Positions 23,261 to 34,900 of a stretch of 36,822 bases of DNA are shown piece by piece. Origin of the DNA: Candidatus Woesebacteria bacterium GW2011_GWB1_38_8b. Lineage in GTDB: Bacteria; Patescibacteriota; Microgenomatia; UBA8517. Position numbers and translations under genes: made by a program. How positions within the stretch are numbered: the stretch's first letter is position 1; each line of letters begins with the position of its first letter. The notes below the pieces were generated by a model that made no database searches, was not told where the DNA came from, and worked only from the letters and a program-made list of their open reading frames with translations. The DNA lies in assembly GCA_000993115.1 (NCBI GenBank), contig LBVN01000002.1:1-36822 (forward strand). Direction: 5' to 3'.

Positions 23261-24460
23261 TTAAGCAATAACTTTGGTGATTACACCTGCACCGACTGTG
23301 CTTCCACCCTCACGAATAGCAAATCTGAATCCTTCCTCAAGTGCAACCGGGACAATTAATTTAACTTTCATTTTTGCATTGTCGCCGGGCATAACCATTT
23401 CAATTCCTTCAGGAAGAGAAACATCTCCGGTAACATCAGCTGTTCTGATATAGAATTGTGGCTTGTAGCCTGTAAAGAAAGGTGTGTGTCGTCCGCCTTC
23501 TTCTTTGCTTAAGATATAAACTTCTGCTTCGAATTCGGTGTGAGGAGTAATTGAACCAGATTTTGCCAAAACCTGCCCGCGTTCAATATCATCTTTTCCG
23601 ATTCCGCGAAGTAAAATTCCCACGTTATCTCCAGCTTCGGCATAGTCAAGAGTTTTTCTAAACATCTCAAGGCCTGTTACGACAGTTTTTGTGGTTGCCT
23701 TAAGTCCAACAATTTCAACTTCCTCATTTACATTTACTTTTCCGCGCTCGACTCGTCCGGTTGCAACTGTTCCTCGTCCTGTAATTGAAAAGACATCTTC
23801 AACAGGCATAAGGAAAGGTTTATCGGTTTCACGAACAGGATCAGGAATATATGTATCAACTGCTTTCATAAGCTCCAAAATTCCTTTTTCAGCCTCAGCA
23901 TCACCTTCCAAAGCTTTCAAAGCAGAAACACGAACTATTGGAATTTCATCACCGGGATACTGATATTTTTTGAGTAAATCCCGAATATCTGCTTCAACTA
24001 ACTCAATAAGTTCCGGATCATCAACTGCATCGCACTTATTTAGTGCAACAACAATTGCAGGAACATTAACCTGTCGGGCCAAAATGATGTGTTCTCGGGT
24101 TTGAGGCATAGGACCGTCCGGGGCGGAGACTACCAAAATAGCCCCATCCATCTGTGCAGCACCTGTAATCATGTTCTTGATGTAATCTGCGTGTCCTGGA
24201 GCGTCAATATGGGCGTAGTGTCTCTTTTCTGTTTCATACTCAACGTGGGTAATGTTAATTGTTACTCCTCTTTCTTTTTCCTCAGGAGCATTGTCGATTT
24301 CGTCAAACTTATAAGCTTTTGTGGTTGCACCCGGCTGTTTTGCCAAAACAACGGTAATTGCGGAAGTTAAAGTTGTTTTACCATGGTCAACGTGACCGAT
24401 AGTACCAACGTTAACGTGTGGTTTAGTTCTTTCGTATTTCTTTTTTGTATCTGCTGCCAT
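23261..24460 (-). CDS. tuf: Elongation factor Tu
   Basis: EF-Tu brings aminoacyl-tRNA to the ribosome. Seen: the P-loop [10 protein letters not shown], the switch region [14 protein letters not shown] (Ala in place of the usual Cys), NKCD, and the domain 2-3 motifs such as [13 protein letters not shown] and the C-terminal [20 protein letters not shown]. 399 aa, complete. It has a strong promoter of its own and a 68-base leader without a Shine-Dalgarno sequence. Confidence 0.98.
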   Translation of the reverse strand: MAADTKKKYERTKPHVNVGTIGHVDHGKTTLTSAITVVLAKQPGATTKAYKFDEIDNAPEEKERGVTINITHVEYETEKRHYAHIDAPGHADYIKNMITGAAQMDGAILVVSAPDGPMPQTREHIILARQVNVPAIVVALNKCDAVDDPELIELVEADIRDLLKKYQYPGDEIPIVRVSALKALEGDAEAEKGILELMKAVDTYIPDPVRETDKPFLMPVEDVFSITGRGTVATGRVERGKVNVNEEVEIVGLKATTKTVVTGLEMFRKTLDYAEAGDNVGILLRGIGKDDIERGQVLAKSGSITPHTEFEAEVYILSKEEGGRHTPFFTGYKPQFYIRTADVTGDVSLPEGIEMVMPGDNAKMKVKLIVPVALEEGFRFAIREGGSTVGAGVITKVIA

Positions 24461-24534
24461 GATTAGTATATTTTATTTTAAACTTAAATTTTGTCCAGAG
24501 CCAAAAAGAATTAACACTTCTTTCAGCTTGGCGT

Positions 24535-24564
24535 ATTATATTAGAGGCCAATCAAACCTGTCAA
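24535..24564 (-). promoter_or_regulatory. Consensus promoter of tuf-rpsJ
   Basis: Perfect TTGACA (24564-24559), an 18-base spacer, perfect TATAAT (24540-24535). Predicted +1 near 24528. The -35 lies only 15 bases before the end of fusA, so tuf and rpsJ can be made independently of it. Confidence 0.8.
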
Positions 24565-24578
24565 TAGTTAATTTAGCC

Positions 24579-26738
24579 TTAAGCGCTAATTTTACTCGCT
24601 GCAACAATCTTATCTGCAATGTGACTTGGGACTTCTTCGTAATGGCTGGGTTCAATATAAGCCCTTGCTCGGCCTTGTGTAAGTGAGCGCAGTTTTGTTG
24701 CATAACCTGACAATTCGGAAAGAGGAACAATGGCATTGATAACTGTTTCCAATCCCCGTTTTTCAGAGCCTCTTATTTGTGCGCGTTTACTGGAAAGATC
24801 TCCTATAACATCTCCCATAAACTCGTCGGGTGTTGAAACTTCAACCTTCATTATCGGCTCAAGAAGAACCAAAACCGCTTTTCTTGCCGCATCTTCAACA
24901 GCCATTGACCCGGCAATCTTAAATGCCATTTCCGAGGAGTCAACATCGTGGTAGGATCCGTCGTAAACAACGACTTTCATATCAGTCATTGGAAATCCTG
25001 CCATGACTCCCTTCTCCATTTTTTCAATAACACCTTTATTGATTGCAGGGATAAACTCCTGTGGGATTGCTCCGCCTTTAATCTCGGACTCCCAAATGTA
25101 GCCCTCGCCACGGCCTAATGGTTCAACACGTAAGTAACAATGTCCATACTGACCGCGACCACCGGATTGACGAATGTATTTGCCTTCCGCTGTCGCAACA
25201 CCTTTAATTGTTTCTTTATATGCAACCTGAGGCGCTCCTGTTTTTGCATCAACGTTAAACTCCCGCTTCATTCGGTCAACCAAAACTTCTAGCTGCAACT
25301 CTCCCATTCCGGCAATTATCGTCTGGCCGGTTTCTGGATTTGATTTAATCTTAAAAGTCGGATCTTCATCCGAAAGCTTCTGAAGTGCCAATCCCATTTT
25401 TTCCTGATCAGACTTCGTTGCAGGTTCAATTGCCAAAGAAATTACGGGCTCGGGAAAATTAATCGATTCCAGAATTATTGGATGGCTTGGATCCGAAAGC
25501 GAATCTCCAGTTGATGTATCCCGAATTCCAACAACTGCAACAATTTCTCCTGCGTATGCTTCTTCGATAAGCTCTCGCTGGTCGGCATGAAGAAGAACAA
25601 GTTTTCCGACTCTTTCGGTTTTTTGCTTCGTTACGTTATAAATCGCGTCCCCTCCTGCAATTTTTCCCGAATAAACTCTTATATAAACCAACCTTCCCAC
25701 GTGAGGATCGGTAACAATTTTAAATGCCAATCCCGAAAAAGGCTCTTCATTTTTCGGATATCTTTTTTCTTGCTCACCTGTTTTTGGATTTGTCCCTTCA
25801 ACCGGTGGAACATCCAGTGGAGACGGTAAATACTCAACCACCGCATCCAGCAGTAACTGTGCTGTTGCAGATCTGTTATCACCACCCAAAATCGGAAAGA
25901 ATTTTCCGGCAACAACCCCTGCTCTGATTGCTTTTTTGATATCGGCTTCATTCAATTCAACACCTTCAAGATATTTTGCTAAAGTATCATCGTGGAATTC
26001 AGCTACTGCCTCAATAAGTTCATTTCTGTATTTTTTTACTGTATCTATAAGTTCAGCTGGTATTTCTTCTTCTTTAAGTTTTGTGTCCTCAACAGCCGAA
26101 TATGTATAAGCTTTCATTTTGATAAGATCAACAACTCCCCGGAGTGAATGTTCAATTCCTATCGGGTATTGAATCGGGGACGCGTTAGCACCAAGACGCT
26201 CTTTAATCGACTTTATGCTTCCGTCATAATCAGCTCCAATCAAATTTAATTTATTCAAAATACAAATTCGCGGCACTCCGTAACGGTCAGCCTGATGCCA
26301 AACTGTTTCAGACTGGGATTCAACACCTGTTCGACCATCAAAAACCATTACTGCTCCGTCCAAAACTCGAAGAGAACGCTCTACTTCGGCCGTAAAATCA
26401 ATATGTCCGGGAGTATCAATAATATTTATTCTGTAATGGCCGTTTTCTACACTAGACTCGGTTTGCAAATCCCAAAAAGTCGTAATTGCCGCAGAAACGA
26501 TTGTAATCCCGCGTTCTCTTTCCTGATCCATCCAGTCAGTTGCAGTTGTTCCGTCATCAACTGAACCCTGTTTATAAGTTTTTCCTGTTTCAAAAAGAAT
26601 ACGCTCAGTAGTTGTGGTTTTTCCGGCATCAATGTGGGCAATAATTCCGATATTTCGGATTTTCTCCATTGAAACCAAACGATCCTCGGTCTTTGTTGAG
26701 ACCAATGCTGATTTTTTCTTTGCTTGTTGACCTGCCAT
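24579..26738 (-). CDS. fusA: Elongation factor G
   Basis: EF-G drives translocation. Seen: the P-loop AHIDAGKTTTTERIL, DGTTATDWMDQERERGITI, DTPGHIDFTAEVERSLRVLDGAVMVFDGRTGVESQ, NKLN in place of NKMD, RQSGGRGQYGHCYLRVEPLGRG in domain IV, and a C-terminal domain V ending YATKLRSLTQGRARAYIEPSHYEEVP. 719 aa with an N-terminal extension of about 20 basic residues. It has its own promoter and a leader of about 90 bases. Confidence 0.98.
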   Translation of the reverse strand: MAGQQAKKKSALVSTKTEDRLVSMEKIRNIGIIAHIDAGKTTTTERILFETGKTYKQGSVDDGTTATDWMDQERERGITIVSAAITTFWDLQTESSVENGHYRINIIDTPGHIDFTAEVERSLRVLDGAVMVFDGRTGVESQSETVWHQADRYGVPRICILNKLNLIGADYDGSIKSIKERLGANASPIQYPIGIEHSLRGVVDLIKMKAYTYSAVEDTKLKEEEIPAELIDTVKKYRNELIEAVAEFHDDTLAKYLEGVELNEADIKKAIRAGVVAGKFFPILGGDNRSATAQLLLDAVVEYLPSPLDVPPVEGTNPKTGEQEKRYPKNEEPFSGLAFKIVTDPHVGRLVYIRVYSGKIAGGDAIYNVTKQKTERVGKLVLLHADQRELIEEAYAGEIVAVVGIRDTSTGDSLSDPSHPIILESINFPEPVISLAIEPATKSDQEKMGLALQKLSDEDPTFKIKSNPETGQTIIAGMGELQLEVLVDRMKREFNVDAKTGAPQVAYKETIKGVATAEGKYIRQSGGRGQYGHCYLRVEPLGRGEGYIWESEIKGGAIPQEFIPAINKGVIEKMEKGVMAGFPMTDMKVVVYDGSYHDVDSSEMAFKIAGSMAVEDAARKAVLVLLEPIMKVEVSTPDEFMGDVIGDLSSKRAQIRGSEKRGLETVINAIVPLSELSGYATKLRSLTQGRARAYIEPSHYEEVPSHIADKIVAASKISA

Positions 26739-26834
26739 ATATTAGTTGTTATTTATTAGTTTTTAGTAATTAGTAAAATACAGAGAGAAAACCTCTTTGC
26801 AAAATAATAGCCCTGCAATACAGGACAATACTGG

Positions 26835-26863
26835 ATTTTAACAGAAGAAATGACGCTAAGCAA
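26835..26863 (-). promoter_or_regulatory. Promoter of fusA
   Basis: TTGCTT (26863-26858), a 17-base spacer ending in TGT, and TAAAAT (26840-26835). Predicted +1 near 26828. It overlaps the upstream region of the divergent small membrane protein gene. Confidence 0.55.
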
Positions 26864-26892
26864 TAAATAACAATCTATTCCCACAATTGCAG

Positions 26893-26904
26893 TATAATAA
26901 ATTT
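26893..26904 (+). promoter_or_regulatory. -10 element for a leaderless membrane-protein mRNA
   Basis: Perfect TATAAT at 26893-26898, then exactly six bases to the ATG at 26905. No convincing -35. The element argues for the ATG at 26905 over an in-frame TTG at 26887, which lies upstream of the predicted +1. Confidence 0.5.
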
Positions 26905-27261
26905 ATGTTGCACTTCTTAAAATTTTCTAGGCTGAGATTAATAATATTTGTATTAATGATGCCTTTCATTCTTAAAATGCTTTTGGGTCTCTTGGGTGGA
27001 GCTTTCATATCGGCGGGAATGGGTACTAACCCTGCTGCAATGAAGACTTTGCCTTTGTATATAGTTTTCGCGCCACTCCTCATAAGTTACCCTTTTGTCA
27101 ATACAACAGGCTTACTGAGCCTTTTATTTATACCAGTTTTAACATTTTCTTTATTGTTACTGATACTCTACTGGTGGTTAATAGCAGGAGCAATAGAATT
27201 TCCTATATCGAAAATATTTAGGCGTTACAAAGAAGGAAAAAAAGTAGAAGTTACCACCTGA
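26905..27261 (+). CDS. Small membrane protein of unknown function
   Basis: 118 residues, not recognised. It has three hydrophobic segments: LIIFVLMMPFILKMLLGLLG near residues 12-31, LPLYIVFAPLLISYPFV, and LLSLLFIPVLTFSLLLLILYWW. A basic C-terminus (RRYKEGKKVEV) should stay in the cytoplasm. It is inserted on the opposite strand between fusA and rpsG, genes that are normally adjacent, and its end overlaps the rpsG end by 11 bases. It has its own -10 element and no leader. Confidence 0.7.
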   Translation: MLHFLKFSRLRLIIFVLMMPFILKMLLGLLGGAFISAGMGTNPAAMKTLPLYIVFAPLLISYPFVNTTGLLSLLFIPVLTFSLLLLILYWWLIAGAIEFPISKIFRRYKEGKKVEVTT

Positions 27262-27724
27262 AGTGTGCAAAGGCACGATTAGCCTCAGCCATTCGCTCGA
27301 CATCCATTTTCTTTTTGAATGCGAGGCCTTCGCTTTTGGAAGCGTCAATTATTTCTGCAGCGAGTTGCTCGGCAAATGTGTGCAGATCTTCTCGGGCACG
27401 AGCAGCTGCAATAATCCATCTGATCGCTAAAGAATCTTTTCTAGGACCTCTTACTGATATCGGAATTTGATATGCTGCCCCTCCGACTCTGCGTGGACGC
27501 ACTTCCATTTGCGGACGAACATTGTCCATAGCAGCTGCAAATATTTTCATCGGATCATCACCTGTTTTTTCTTTTACTTGTTCAAGTGCGGCATATACAG
27601 CCTTTTGGGCAATAGATTTCTTACCGTCTTTCATTGCACGGTTAATAAGCTTTGACAAAACCCTGTTTTTGAAAATTGGGTCCGGTCCTATGTTTTGTGG
27701 TTTTACTCCTCCTCTTCTTGGCAT
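27251..27724 (-). CDS. rpsG: 30S ribosomal protein S7
   Basis: S7 nucleates assembly of the 3' major domain of 16S rRNA. Seen: MPRRGGVKPQNIGPDPIFKNRVLSKLINRAMKDGKKSIAQKAVYAAL, NVRPQMEVRPRRVGGAAYQIPISV, and KKMDVERMAEANRAFAHFRW. 157 aa, full length. Ten bases after rpsL. Confidence 0.97.
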   Translation of the reverse strand: MPRRGGVKPQNIGPDPIFKNRVLSKLINRAMKDGKKSIAQKAVYAALEQVKEKTGDDPMKIFAAAMDNVRPQMEVRPRRVGGAAYQIPISVRGPRKDSLAIRWIIAAARAREDLHTFAEQLAAEIIDASKSEGLAFKKKMDVERMAEANRAFAHFRW

Positions 27725-27734
27725 AATTATTTGT

Positions 27735-28160
27735 TTAAGCCGCGGCTACTGCTCCCGCTTCTTTTGAACCATATTTACTTCTGGATCTCTTTCTTCCGAC
27801 TACTCCTCCCGTATCAAATTTCCCTCTGACAACGTGGTATTTTACTCCCGCCAAATCTTTAACACGACCTCCGCGGATCATAACGATAGAATGTTCTGCC
27901 AAAGTATGGCCTTCACCAGGAATATAAGCGGTGACTTCCTGTTTGTTTGAAAGTCTAACCCTGGCAACTTTTCGAAGTGCCGAGTTTGGTTTTTTGGGTG
28001 TCATTGTGCGAACCTGAATTACAACTCCGCGTTTAAATGGAGAGGAATATTCCGAAAACTTTCTGTCTTTTGAACTAAACCAACGACGCAGAGCCGCTTT
28101 TCTTGTTTTTTTAGCGGCTTTTTTTCTACCATGTCTGATTAACTGATTTATTGTTGGCAT
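27735..28160 (-). CDS. rpsL: 30S ribosomal protein S12
   Basis: S12 sits at the decoding centre. Seen: [94 protein letters not shown]. The highly conserved loop [11 protein letters not shown] is intact, including the Lys known for streptomycin effects. 141 aa. It has a promoter in the 71-base gap after rpoC. Confidence 0.97.
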   Translation of the reverse strand: MPTINQLIRHGRKKAAKKTRKAALRRWFSSKDRKFSEYSSPFKRGVVIQVRTMTPKKPNSALRKVARVRLSNKQEVTAYIPGEGHTLAEHSIVMIRGGRVKDLAGVKYHVVRGKFDTGGVVGRKRSRSKYGSKEAGAVAAA

Positions 28161-28185
28161 AAAATTATTTTAAAAACCCTTCGGT

Positions 28186-28214
28186 ATTTTACACGACGTG
28201 CGTTTAAATCACAA
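28186..28214 (-). promoter_or_regulatory. Promoter of rpsL-rpsG
   Basis: TTGTGA (28214-28209), a 17-base spacer and TAAAAT (28191-28186). Predicted +1 near 28179, leaving a leader of about 19 bases. Confidence 0.55.
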
Positions 28215-28231
28215 TCGTAAGGCAAAAAACA

Positions 28232-31200
28232 TCAGTGCAGCATTTGCGCTCTCGCGGCATCTACCGGAATTAATCTTCCGATAATGACGTTCTCCTTAAG
28301 TCCGACCAAATTATCTTCGCGAGCAGCCAGTGATGAATTTGTCAGAATATCGGTTGTTTGCTGGAAAGATGCCGCAGATAACCATGATTCGGTAAACAGT
28401 GCCCGGCGTGTAATTCCGAGAACAACTTGCTGCGCAGTTGCCGGCTCACCACCTGCAGCTAATACTTTTTCATTCTCCTCCTCAAAGCGGGCTTTATCAA
28501 TCAATTCTCCCGGAAGAAGGGGTGTATCGCCCGATGACTCAACCCGAACCTCATCACTCATCTTTCGAACAATAACTTCAAAATGTTTATCGTGGATCGG
28601 AATTCCCTGACTTTCATAAACTTTTTGAATTTCGGCAATTACATATTCCTGTGCAGAGCGCAAACCCTTAACTGAAAGTACTTCGCGGATATCCAAAGAC
28701 CCGGTTGCAAGAGCAGTTCCCGCTTCAACTATGTCCTTTTCAGATACAGTAAGTTGCAATGTTTTTGGAATTATATATTCCCGCTCATCCTTGAGTTTAG
28801 TATGAGTTGATGTGATGGTAATTTTCCAACCAGCTTCAGTTTCCGAAATCCTTACTTCTCCGGAAATCTCCGATAGAGGAGCCATCATTTTTGGAGTTCT
28901 TGCTTCAATTAATTCCTCAACACGGGGGAGACCTTGTGTAACGTCGATACCAACCATACCAGCCCTGTGTTTGGTCTGAAGCGTAAGCTGAGTTCCCGGT
29001 TCACCGATTGACTGTGCAGCAACAACTCCGACAGGCATTCCAAGCTCCACCATTCTCTTGTTGGAAAGCTCTATCCCATAACACTTTACACACATTCCAT
29101 AGCGGTTTGCACAGGTCAAAGGAGATCGCACTACCACACTAGCAACTCCCGCGTTTGCCTCAATTTCTATTGCTTTTTCATCTGTTATAAGTTCTCCCTT
29201 CGGGAGTATAACTTTACCTTTGTTATCGAGAACATCTTCAGAAACATATCTTCCGACAATTCTCTGCATAAATACTTTAGGTCTTTGATCACGCCTTATT
29301 GTCAAACCTTCTTCAGATCCGCAGTCTTCGCTTCTTATAATTACGTCATGGGCAACATCAACTAACCTTCTGGTTAAGTAACCTGCATCAGCTGTTTTTA
29401 ATGCTGTATCGGTAAGTCCTTTTCGGGATCCCCGAGACGATATAACGTATTCAAAAATGGACAATCCTTCTCGGAAGTTTGACTTAATCGGAAGATCAAC
29501 AATTTTTCCAAGTGGGTCAACGACAAGTCCGCGGATAGCGGCAAGCTGCTTAACCTGTTCACGGCTGGCACGACCAACCTTCGCATCAATGAAAGTTCTA
29601 ATTGGGCTAAACGGATCCAGAAGTTCCCAGGTTTTATCAGCAACTTCCTCTGTTGTTTCAATCCAAACCTCCTGGCTTAGTCTTCGTTTTTCTTCTGCGG
29701 TTACCAATCCTTGTTCATAATTGCTTTCAATATCGGCAACTCTGGCATCAGCTTCCTTCAAAATACCTTCCTTTTCGGGCAAAATCTTTGAATCAAATAT
29801 ACCAAACGAAAGCCCCGACAAAGTGCCTCCTATAAAACCAAGGTCTTTTATCGCATCAATCATTTCAACTACTTTCTCGTGCGTTTGTTCTACATAAGCT
29901 TTACTAAACAGCTGTTTTATAACTGTAGACGTAATTGATTCATTTATAAAACTAAAGCCTGACGGCAGAGTTTCATTAAATATAATCCGCCCGGCAGTTG
30001 TACTTATAATTTTCCCTTCGATTCTTACCGAAATTTTTTGACGAAGCCCGATTTTTCCAGATTGATAGACCAATACCGCTTCTTCTTTATCTGAAAATAC
30101 TGTTAAGGACTCCGGAATTCGTGAATCATCGCTTGTAAAGTAATACACACCAAGGGCCATTTCTTTGCTCGCAGGGGTTGTAATAGGTGAGCCGTCAGCG
30201 GGCCGCAGTAAATTAAATTCCGGCAGCATTAAGGTTTTGGCCTCATTAACCGCTTTTTCAGATAACGGAACGTGAATAGCCATTTGGTCTCCGTCAAAAT
30301 CTGCATTGAATCCTGAACAAACGGCCGGATGCAGACGGATAGCGCTTCCTTCAATAAGTATTGGGTAAAACGCCTGAATTGATAGTTTGTGCAGAGTTGG
30401 GGCACGATTGAGTAGTACCGGATGATCTTTAGTAATTTCTTCCAAAATGTCAAAGACTTCGGACGGCCTTCGCTCGAGCATGTTTTTAGCACTTTTTACG
30501 TTGGGGGCAATTCCACGAAGGATCATTTCGCGAAGAACAAAAGGCTTAAACATCTCAAGTGCCATATCTTTAGGAATACCGCACTGGTTTAATTTAAGTT
30601 CAGGCCCGACAATAATAACGCTTCTTCCCGAATAATCGACTCTTTTTCCTAACAAATTCTGCCTGAAGCGCCCTTGCTTTCCGCGAAGCATGTCCGAAAG
30701 TGATCGCAGAGGTTGTTTTCCGCGTCCCCTTCTTGTTGCCTTTCTTTGGGATGCATCAATTAAGGAATCGACTGACTCCTGAAGCATACGCTTTTCGTTT
30801 CTCAAAATTATCTCAGGAGCTCCGAGCTCAATAAGATGTTTCAGACGGTTATTTCGATTAATAACTCTTCTGTATAAATCATTTAAATCGCTGGTTGCAA
30901 ATCTTCCACCCGAAAGCTGAACCATTGGCCTAAGATCAGGAGGGATTACGGGTAGAACTTTCAAAATCATCCAGGCCGGATCAATTTTTGCCCTACGCAT
31001 TCCATCAACTACCTTGAGCCTCTTTGCAAGCTTAACAAACTTATTGTCATTGCTTTTTGCTTCTTCAAGTTCTTTGCGAAGATCAGCTACCATTTTTTCA
31101 AGATCTACCTTTGAAATTGCCGATAGAATTGCCTCGGCACCCATTTTTGCTTCCAGAAAATCTGCCGCATCATGCCTAAATAGCTCGTCATATTCTTCTT

Positions 31201-31951
31201 CGCTTAATACCGATAATGGTTTAAGTCCTTTAACCAAATTGGTTAAGTTTTCAAAAAGTTCCTGAGTCTTATTGATTGCTTTTGTTTCTTCTGCTGACAA
31301 AGCCGCTTCTTTTTTACGCAAATCCAACTCAATCTCCGAGTATGCCAAGGCGAGCTGTTCTTTGCCTTTAATTTTTCCTCCGGCTTTATCTTTTTCCTCT
31401 TTAGTTTTTTCTTTAAGTTGCTGCTTTCGCTCAGCATACATATCTTTGGTTTCGGTAAATCTTTCGTTTTTGGCTTTATCAAGCTGCGCCAACGCATCTT
31501 TTTTCTTTTGAGGATCAATCGACAAAACAAGATATCTTGCAAAATAAATTACCTGCTCAACAGCACGAGGCGCAACGTCCAATACCAAAGATATTTTTGA
31601 TGGGGCGCCTTTGAAAAACCAAACATGGGCAACCGGAGTCGCCAAAGAAATATGTCCCATTCGCTCGCGTCTGACTCTTGATTGTGTAACCTCAACTCCG
31701 CATTTATCGCAAATGACTCCTTTATATCTGATTCTTTTGTACTTACCGCAATAACATTCCCAATCCTTAGTCGGACCGAAAATTCGCTCATCAAACAATC
31801 CATCTTTTTCGGGTTTCAGAGTTCTGTAATTAATTGTTTCCGGCTTTACCACTTCCCCACGCGACCACTTACGAATTTCATCCCATGAGGCAAGTCGCAC
31901 GACCAGTGATTTAAAGTCTGTTAAATTTTTTAACCCTGTTAATGGTTCCAT
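28232..31951 (-). CDS. rpoC: RNA polymerase beta' subunit
   Basis: The catalytic large subunit. Seen: the N-terminal zinc ribbon (Cys66, Cys68, Cys81, Cys84), the active-site loop [13 protein letters not shown] (549-555 hold the three metal-binding Asp), the trigger-loop region ([16 protein letters not shown]), and a second Cys cluster SEDCGSEEG and [13 protein letters not shown]. Residues about 146-245 are a highly charged, coiled-coil-like insert in the clamp region, where Actinobacteria and others also have inserts. 1239 aa. It starts six bases after rpoB. Confidence 0.98.
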   Translation of the reverse strand: MEPLTGLKNLTDFKSLVVRLASWDEIRKWSRGEVVKPETINYRTLKPEKDGLFDERIFGPTKDWECYCGKYKRIRYKGVICDKCGVEVTQSRVRRERMGHISLATPVAHVWFFKGAPSKISLVLDVAPRAVEQVIYFARYLVLSIDPQKKKDALAQLDKAKNERFTETKDMYAERKQQLKEKTKEEKDKAGGKIKGKEQLALAYSEIELDLRKKEAALSAEETKAINKTQELFENLTNLVKGLKPLSVLSEEEYDELFRHDAADFLEAKMGAEAILSAISKVDLEKMVADLRKELEEAKSNDNKFVKLAKRLKVVDGMRRAKIDPAWMILKVLPVIPPDLRPMVQLSGGRFATSDLNDLYRRVINRNNRLKHLIELGAPEIILRNEKRMLQESVDSLIDASQRKATRRGRGKQPLRSLSDMLRGKQGRFRQNLLGKRVDYSGRSVIIVGPELKLNQCGIPKDMALEMFKPFVLREMILRGIAPNVKSAKNMLERRPSEVFDILEEITKDHPVLLNRAPTLHKLSIQAFYPILIEGSAIRLHPAVCSGFNADFDGDQMAIHVPLSEKAVNEAKTLMLPEFNLLRPADGSPITTPASKEMALGVYYFTSDDSRIPESLTVFSDKEEAVLVYQSGKIGLRQKISVRIEGKIISTTAGRIIFNETLPSGFSFINESITSTVIKQLFSKAYVEQTHEKVVEMIDAIKDLGFIGGTLSGLSFGIFDSKILPEKEGILKEADARVADIESNYEQGLVTAEEKRRLSQEVWIETTEEVADKTWELLDPFSPIRTFIDAKVGRASREQVKQLAAIRGLVVDPLGKIVDLPIKSNFREGLSIFEYVISSRGSRKGLTDTALKTADAGYLTRRLVDVAHDVIIRSEDCGSEEGLTIRRDQRPKVFMQRIVGRYVSEDVLDNKGKVILPKGELITDEKAIEIEANAGVASVVVRSPLTCANRYGMCVKCYGIELSNKRMVELGMPVGVVAAQSIGEPGTQLTLQTKHRAGMVGIDVTQGLPRVEELIEARTPKMMAPLSEISGEVRISETEAGWKITITSTHTKLKDEREYIIPKTLQLTVSEKDIVEAGTALATGSLDIREVLSVKGLRSAQEYVIAEIQKVYESQGIPIHDKHFEVIVRKMSDEVRVESSGDTPLLPGELIDKARFEEENEKVLAAGGEPATAQQVVLGITRRALFTESWLSAASFQQTTDILTNSSLAAREDNLVGLKENVIIGRLIPVDAARAQMLH

Positions 31952-31957
31952 AATATT

Positions 31958-34900
31958 TTAATTGGCAACAACTTCTTCAACTTCCATCGGTGAATTATCC
32001 TCCAAAAGTTCCTCCGTTGCTACAACCGCAGCACCTACAACTTCCGCCAATTCCACCGCACTTTTGTCCGGCTCAACCGCTTCTTCTTCGTCATCTTCGT
32101 AAACTCCACCAACGGCTTCGATTGCCAGCCCCAAAGAATTTAACTCGCGAACCAAAACTTTAAAGCTTTCGGGGACTGTTGCATCAGGAATATCTGTACC
32201 CTTTACTATTGCCTCAAAGGCTCGTGCACGTCCCACAATATCATCCGATTTTATGGTAAGCATTTCCTGCAAGATGTAGGCAGCACGGTGTGATTCAAGT
32301 CCCCAAACTTCCATTTCCCCCAATCTCTGTCCTCCCATTTGAGCTTTGCCTCCGAGAGGTTGCTGGGTAACAAGCGAATACGGGCCGGTTGAACGGGCAT
32401 GGGTTTTGTCCTCAACCATGTGTTTGAGCTTAAGTGTGTAGCAAATACCAACAACCGTATCTTCTTTGAAAGCTTCTCCGGTTCTACCGTCGTAAAGTCT
32501 GATTTTTCCGGTAACAGGTAGGTTTGCTTCTTTTAGCTCGTTAACAATTACTTCTTCTGTTACCCTATCAAAAACCGGAAGCGCACCCTTTTCCTCCTTT
32601 TTGGACAAAGCCCAACCCAAATGTGTTTCCAGAAGCTGACCCAAATTCATACGTGACAAAACTGATAGAGGGGAAATAATGATATCCATAGGGGTTCCGT
32701 CAGCTAAATATGGCATATCGGCAACCGGCAGGATCTTTGCAATTACACCTTTGTTTCCATGTCTTCCGGCAATTTTATCTCCGACCGTAATCTTTCTCAT
32801 TTGTGCAACTTTTACAATAACGCGCTTAAGAACACCCGGTCCCAGCTCATCACCCTTATCCCGGTCAAGAATTGAAACATCTATTACAATTCCGCGTTCT
32901 CCATGCGGAACCCGAAGAGATGTATCGCGAACTTCGCGGGCTTTTTCTCCGAAAATCGCACGAAGAAGTCTTTCCTCAGATGTTAATTCTGTCTCACCTT
33001 TTGGTGCAATTTTTCCGACCAAGATATCGTTTGGTCCAACTTCGGCTCCAGTTACAACAATTCCGTCATCGGCCAAGTTAGCAAGTTCTGTTTCGGCAAC
33101 ATTTGGGATGTCTTTAGTAAGTTCTTCCGGACCCAATTTTGTATCAACAACATCCGCTTCATACTCTTCGATATGAATTGATGTCAGGACATCATCTTTA
33201 ACTAATCTGTCCGAAATTAAAATTGCATCTTCAAAACCGTATCCTTCAAATGACATATAGGCAACCAGTAAGTTCCTGCCGAGAGCGAGTTCGCCGTGGT
33301 CAACAGAAGGACCATCAGCCAAAAGATCGTCTTTTTTGATTTTTTGACCTGTAACTACTCTTATCCTTTGGTTATAACATGTAGAATTTGATGTCCTTCT
33401 AAACTTTGTTAAAGTGTAACTTTCAATTTTCCCGCCGTCTTTTACCTCAATATCCTCGGAGTTTCCCTCATCGGTCTTTTTATCAAGTTTAATTTCAATT
33501 CTTTCCCCATCAACATAAGTTACGGTTCCTGGGTTTCTCGCAATCAAAGTCCTTTTCATTCCTCTTGCAATTTCACTTTCCATTCCCGTTCCGACAACAG
33601 GAGAAACAGGAGTTACCAAAGGAACTGCCTGGCACTGCATGTTTGAACCCATCAAAGCCCTATTTCCTTCATCGTGAGCCAAAAAAGGAATAAGAGAAGA
33701 TGAAGCCCCGACAACCTGGCGCGGGGTAACGTCAACATAATCAACCAATTCGCTTAGTCCTTCCAAAACAGTACCTTTGTATCTAAAAGGTACGCGCTCG
33801 GAAGTTATAAAACCGTTTTCATCGGTTGGAACATTTGAATGAGTGATGTGATATTCCTCTTCATCATCAGCAGTCAAATAAACAATTTCATCTGTAATTT
33901 TGACTTTGGATTTGCTACCTCTTGTTACTTTTTCGGCTTTTCTATAAGGGGTTTCAATAAACCCAAATTCATTAATTTTGGCATACAAAGAAAGGTATGA
34001 AACCAATCCAATGTTAGGGCCTTCCGGCGTCCTTACAGGATCAATTCTTCCGTATTGAGAAGAGTTAACGTCCCGGATTGAGAACGACGCACGGTCACGA
34101 TTTATTCCACCTTGTCCTAAAACCGAAACTCTTCTTAAATTATCGATTTCGGATAAGGGATTTGTATCATCCAAAATTGTTGAGAGTTGGTTTGATCGGA
34201 AAAATTCATTCATTGCCGCAATAAGTGGCCTGGCATTAATAAGATTTGTCGGAAGAGGTTGGTCGTCGGGAGAAATCAAGCTCATCTTTTCTTTAATTGA
34301 TCGTTCAAGCCGAAGAAGTCCAACTCTGAAAGCATTTGTCGCGACAAGCTCACCAACCCGCCTTAAGCGTCTATTGGCAAGATGATCAATATCGTCAGTT
34401 CTTCCTATTCCGTTTTGCAGTTTAATTAAATAATCCAAAGTTGCGATTAAATCCTGTTTTGTAAGAATCCAATCTCTTTTTTCGTTCGGTATTTGGAGTC
34501 CAAGTCTTTTGTTTATTTTAAACCTTCCTACTTTACCCAAATCGTATCTTCTTGGATCAAAAAATAGACTCGTAAAAAGAGTCTCTGCATTATCCAAAAG
34601 TGCCGGCTCCCCCGGTCGCATTTTGCGATAAATTTCAATCAGTGCATCTTCGCGGCTTGCGGTTGTGTCTTTTTTTAGAGTTGACTCTATATATTTGTGG
34701 TTTTCGTTGACATCTGAATCTTTAAAGAGCGCCAATATTTCGTCGTTTGATTCAATCCCCAGTGCACGAATGATAGTTGTTGCAATAACTTTCCTGCGTC
34801 TATCAATCCTAGCTGCAATTACATTATTTCTGTCAACTTCAAATTCAAGCCATGATCCACGAAGGGGTCTGACTTCTGCCATATGAAGCATACGGCCGCT

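Noticed and set aside
24523-24533. Third copy of the AAAGCTTGGCA word in the tuf leader
   Set aside because: Only AGCTTGGC (8 bases) matches and no gene tail is duplicated there.
31210-31520. Intein or foreign insert in rpoC
   Set aside because: The charged insert (residues about 146-245) is in the clamp region, where inserts of this type are known in other phyla. It has no splicing motifs and the frame is continuous.
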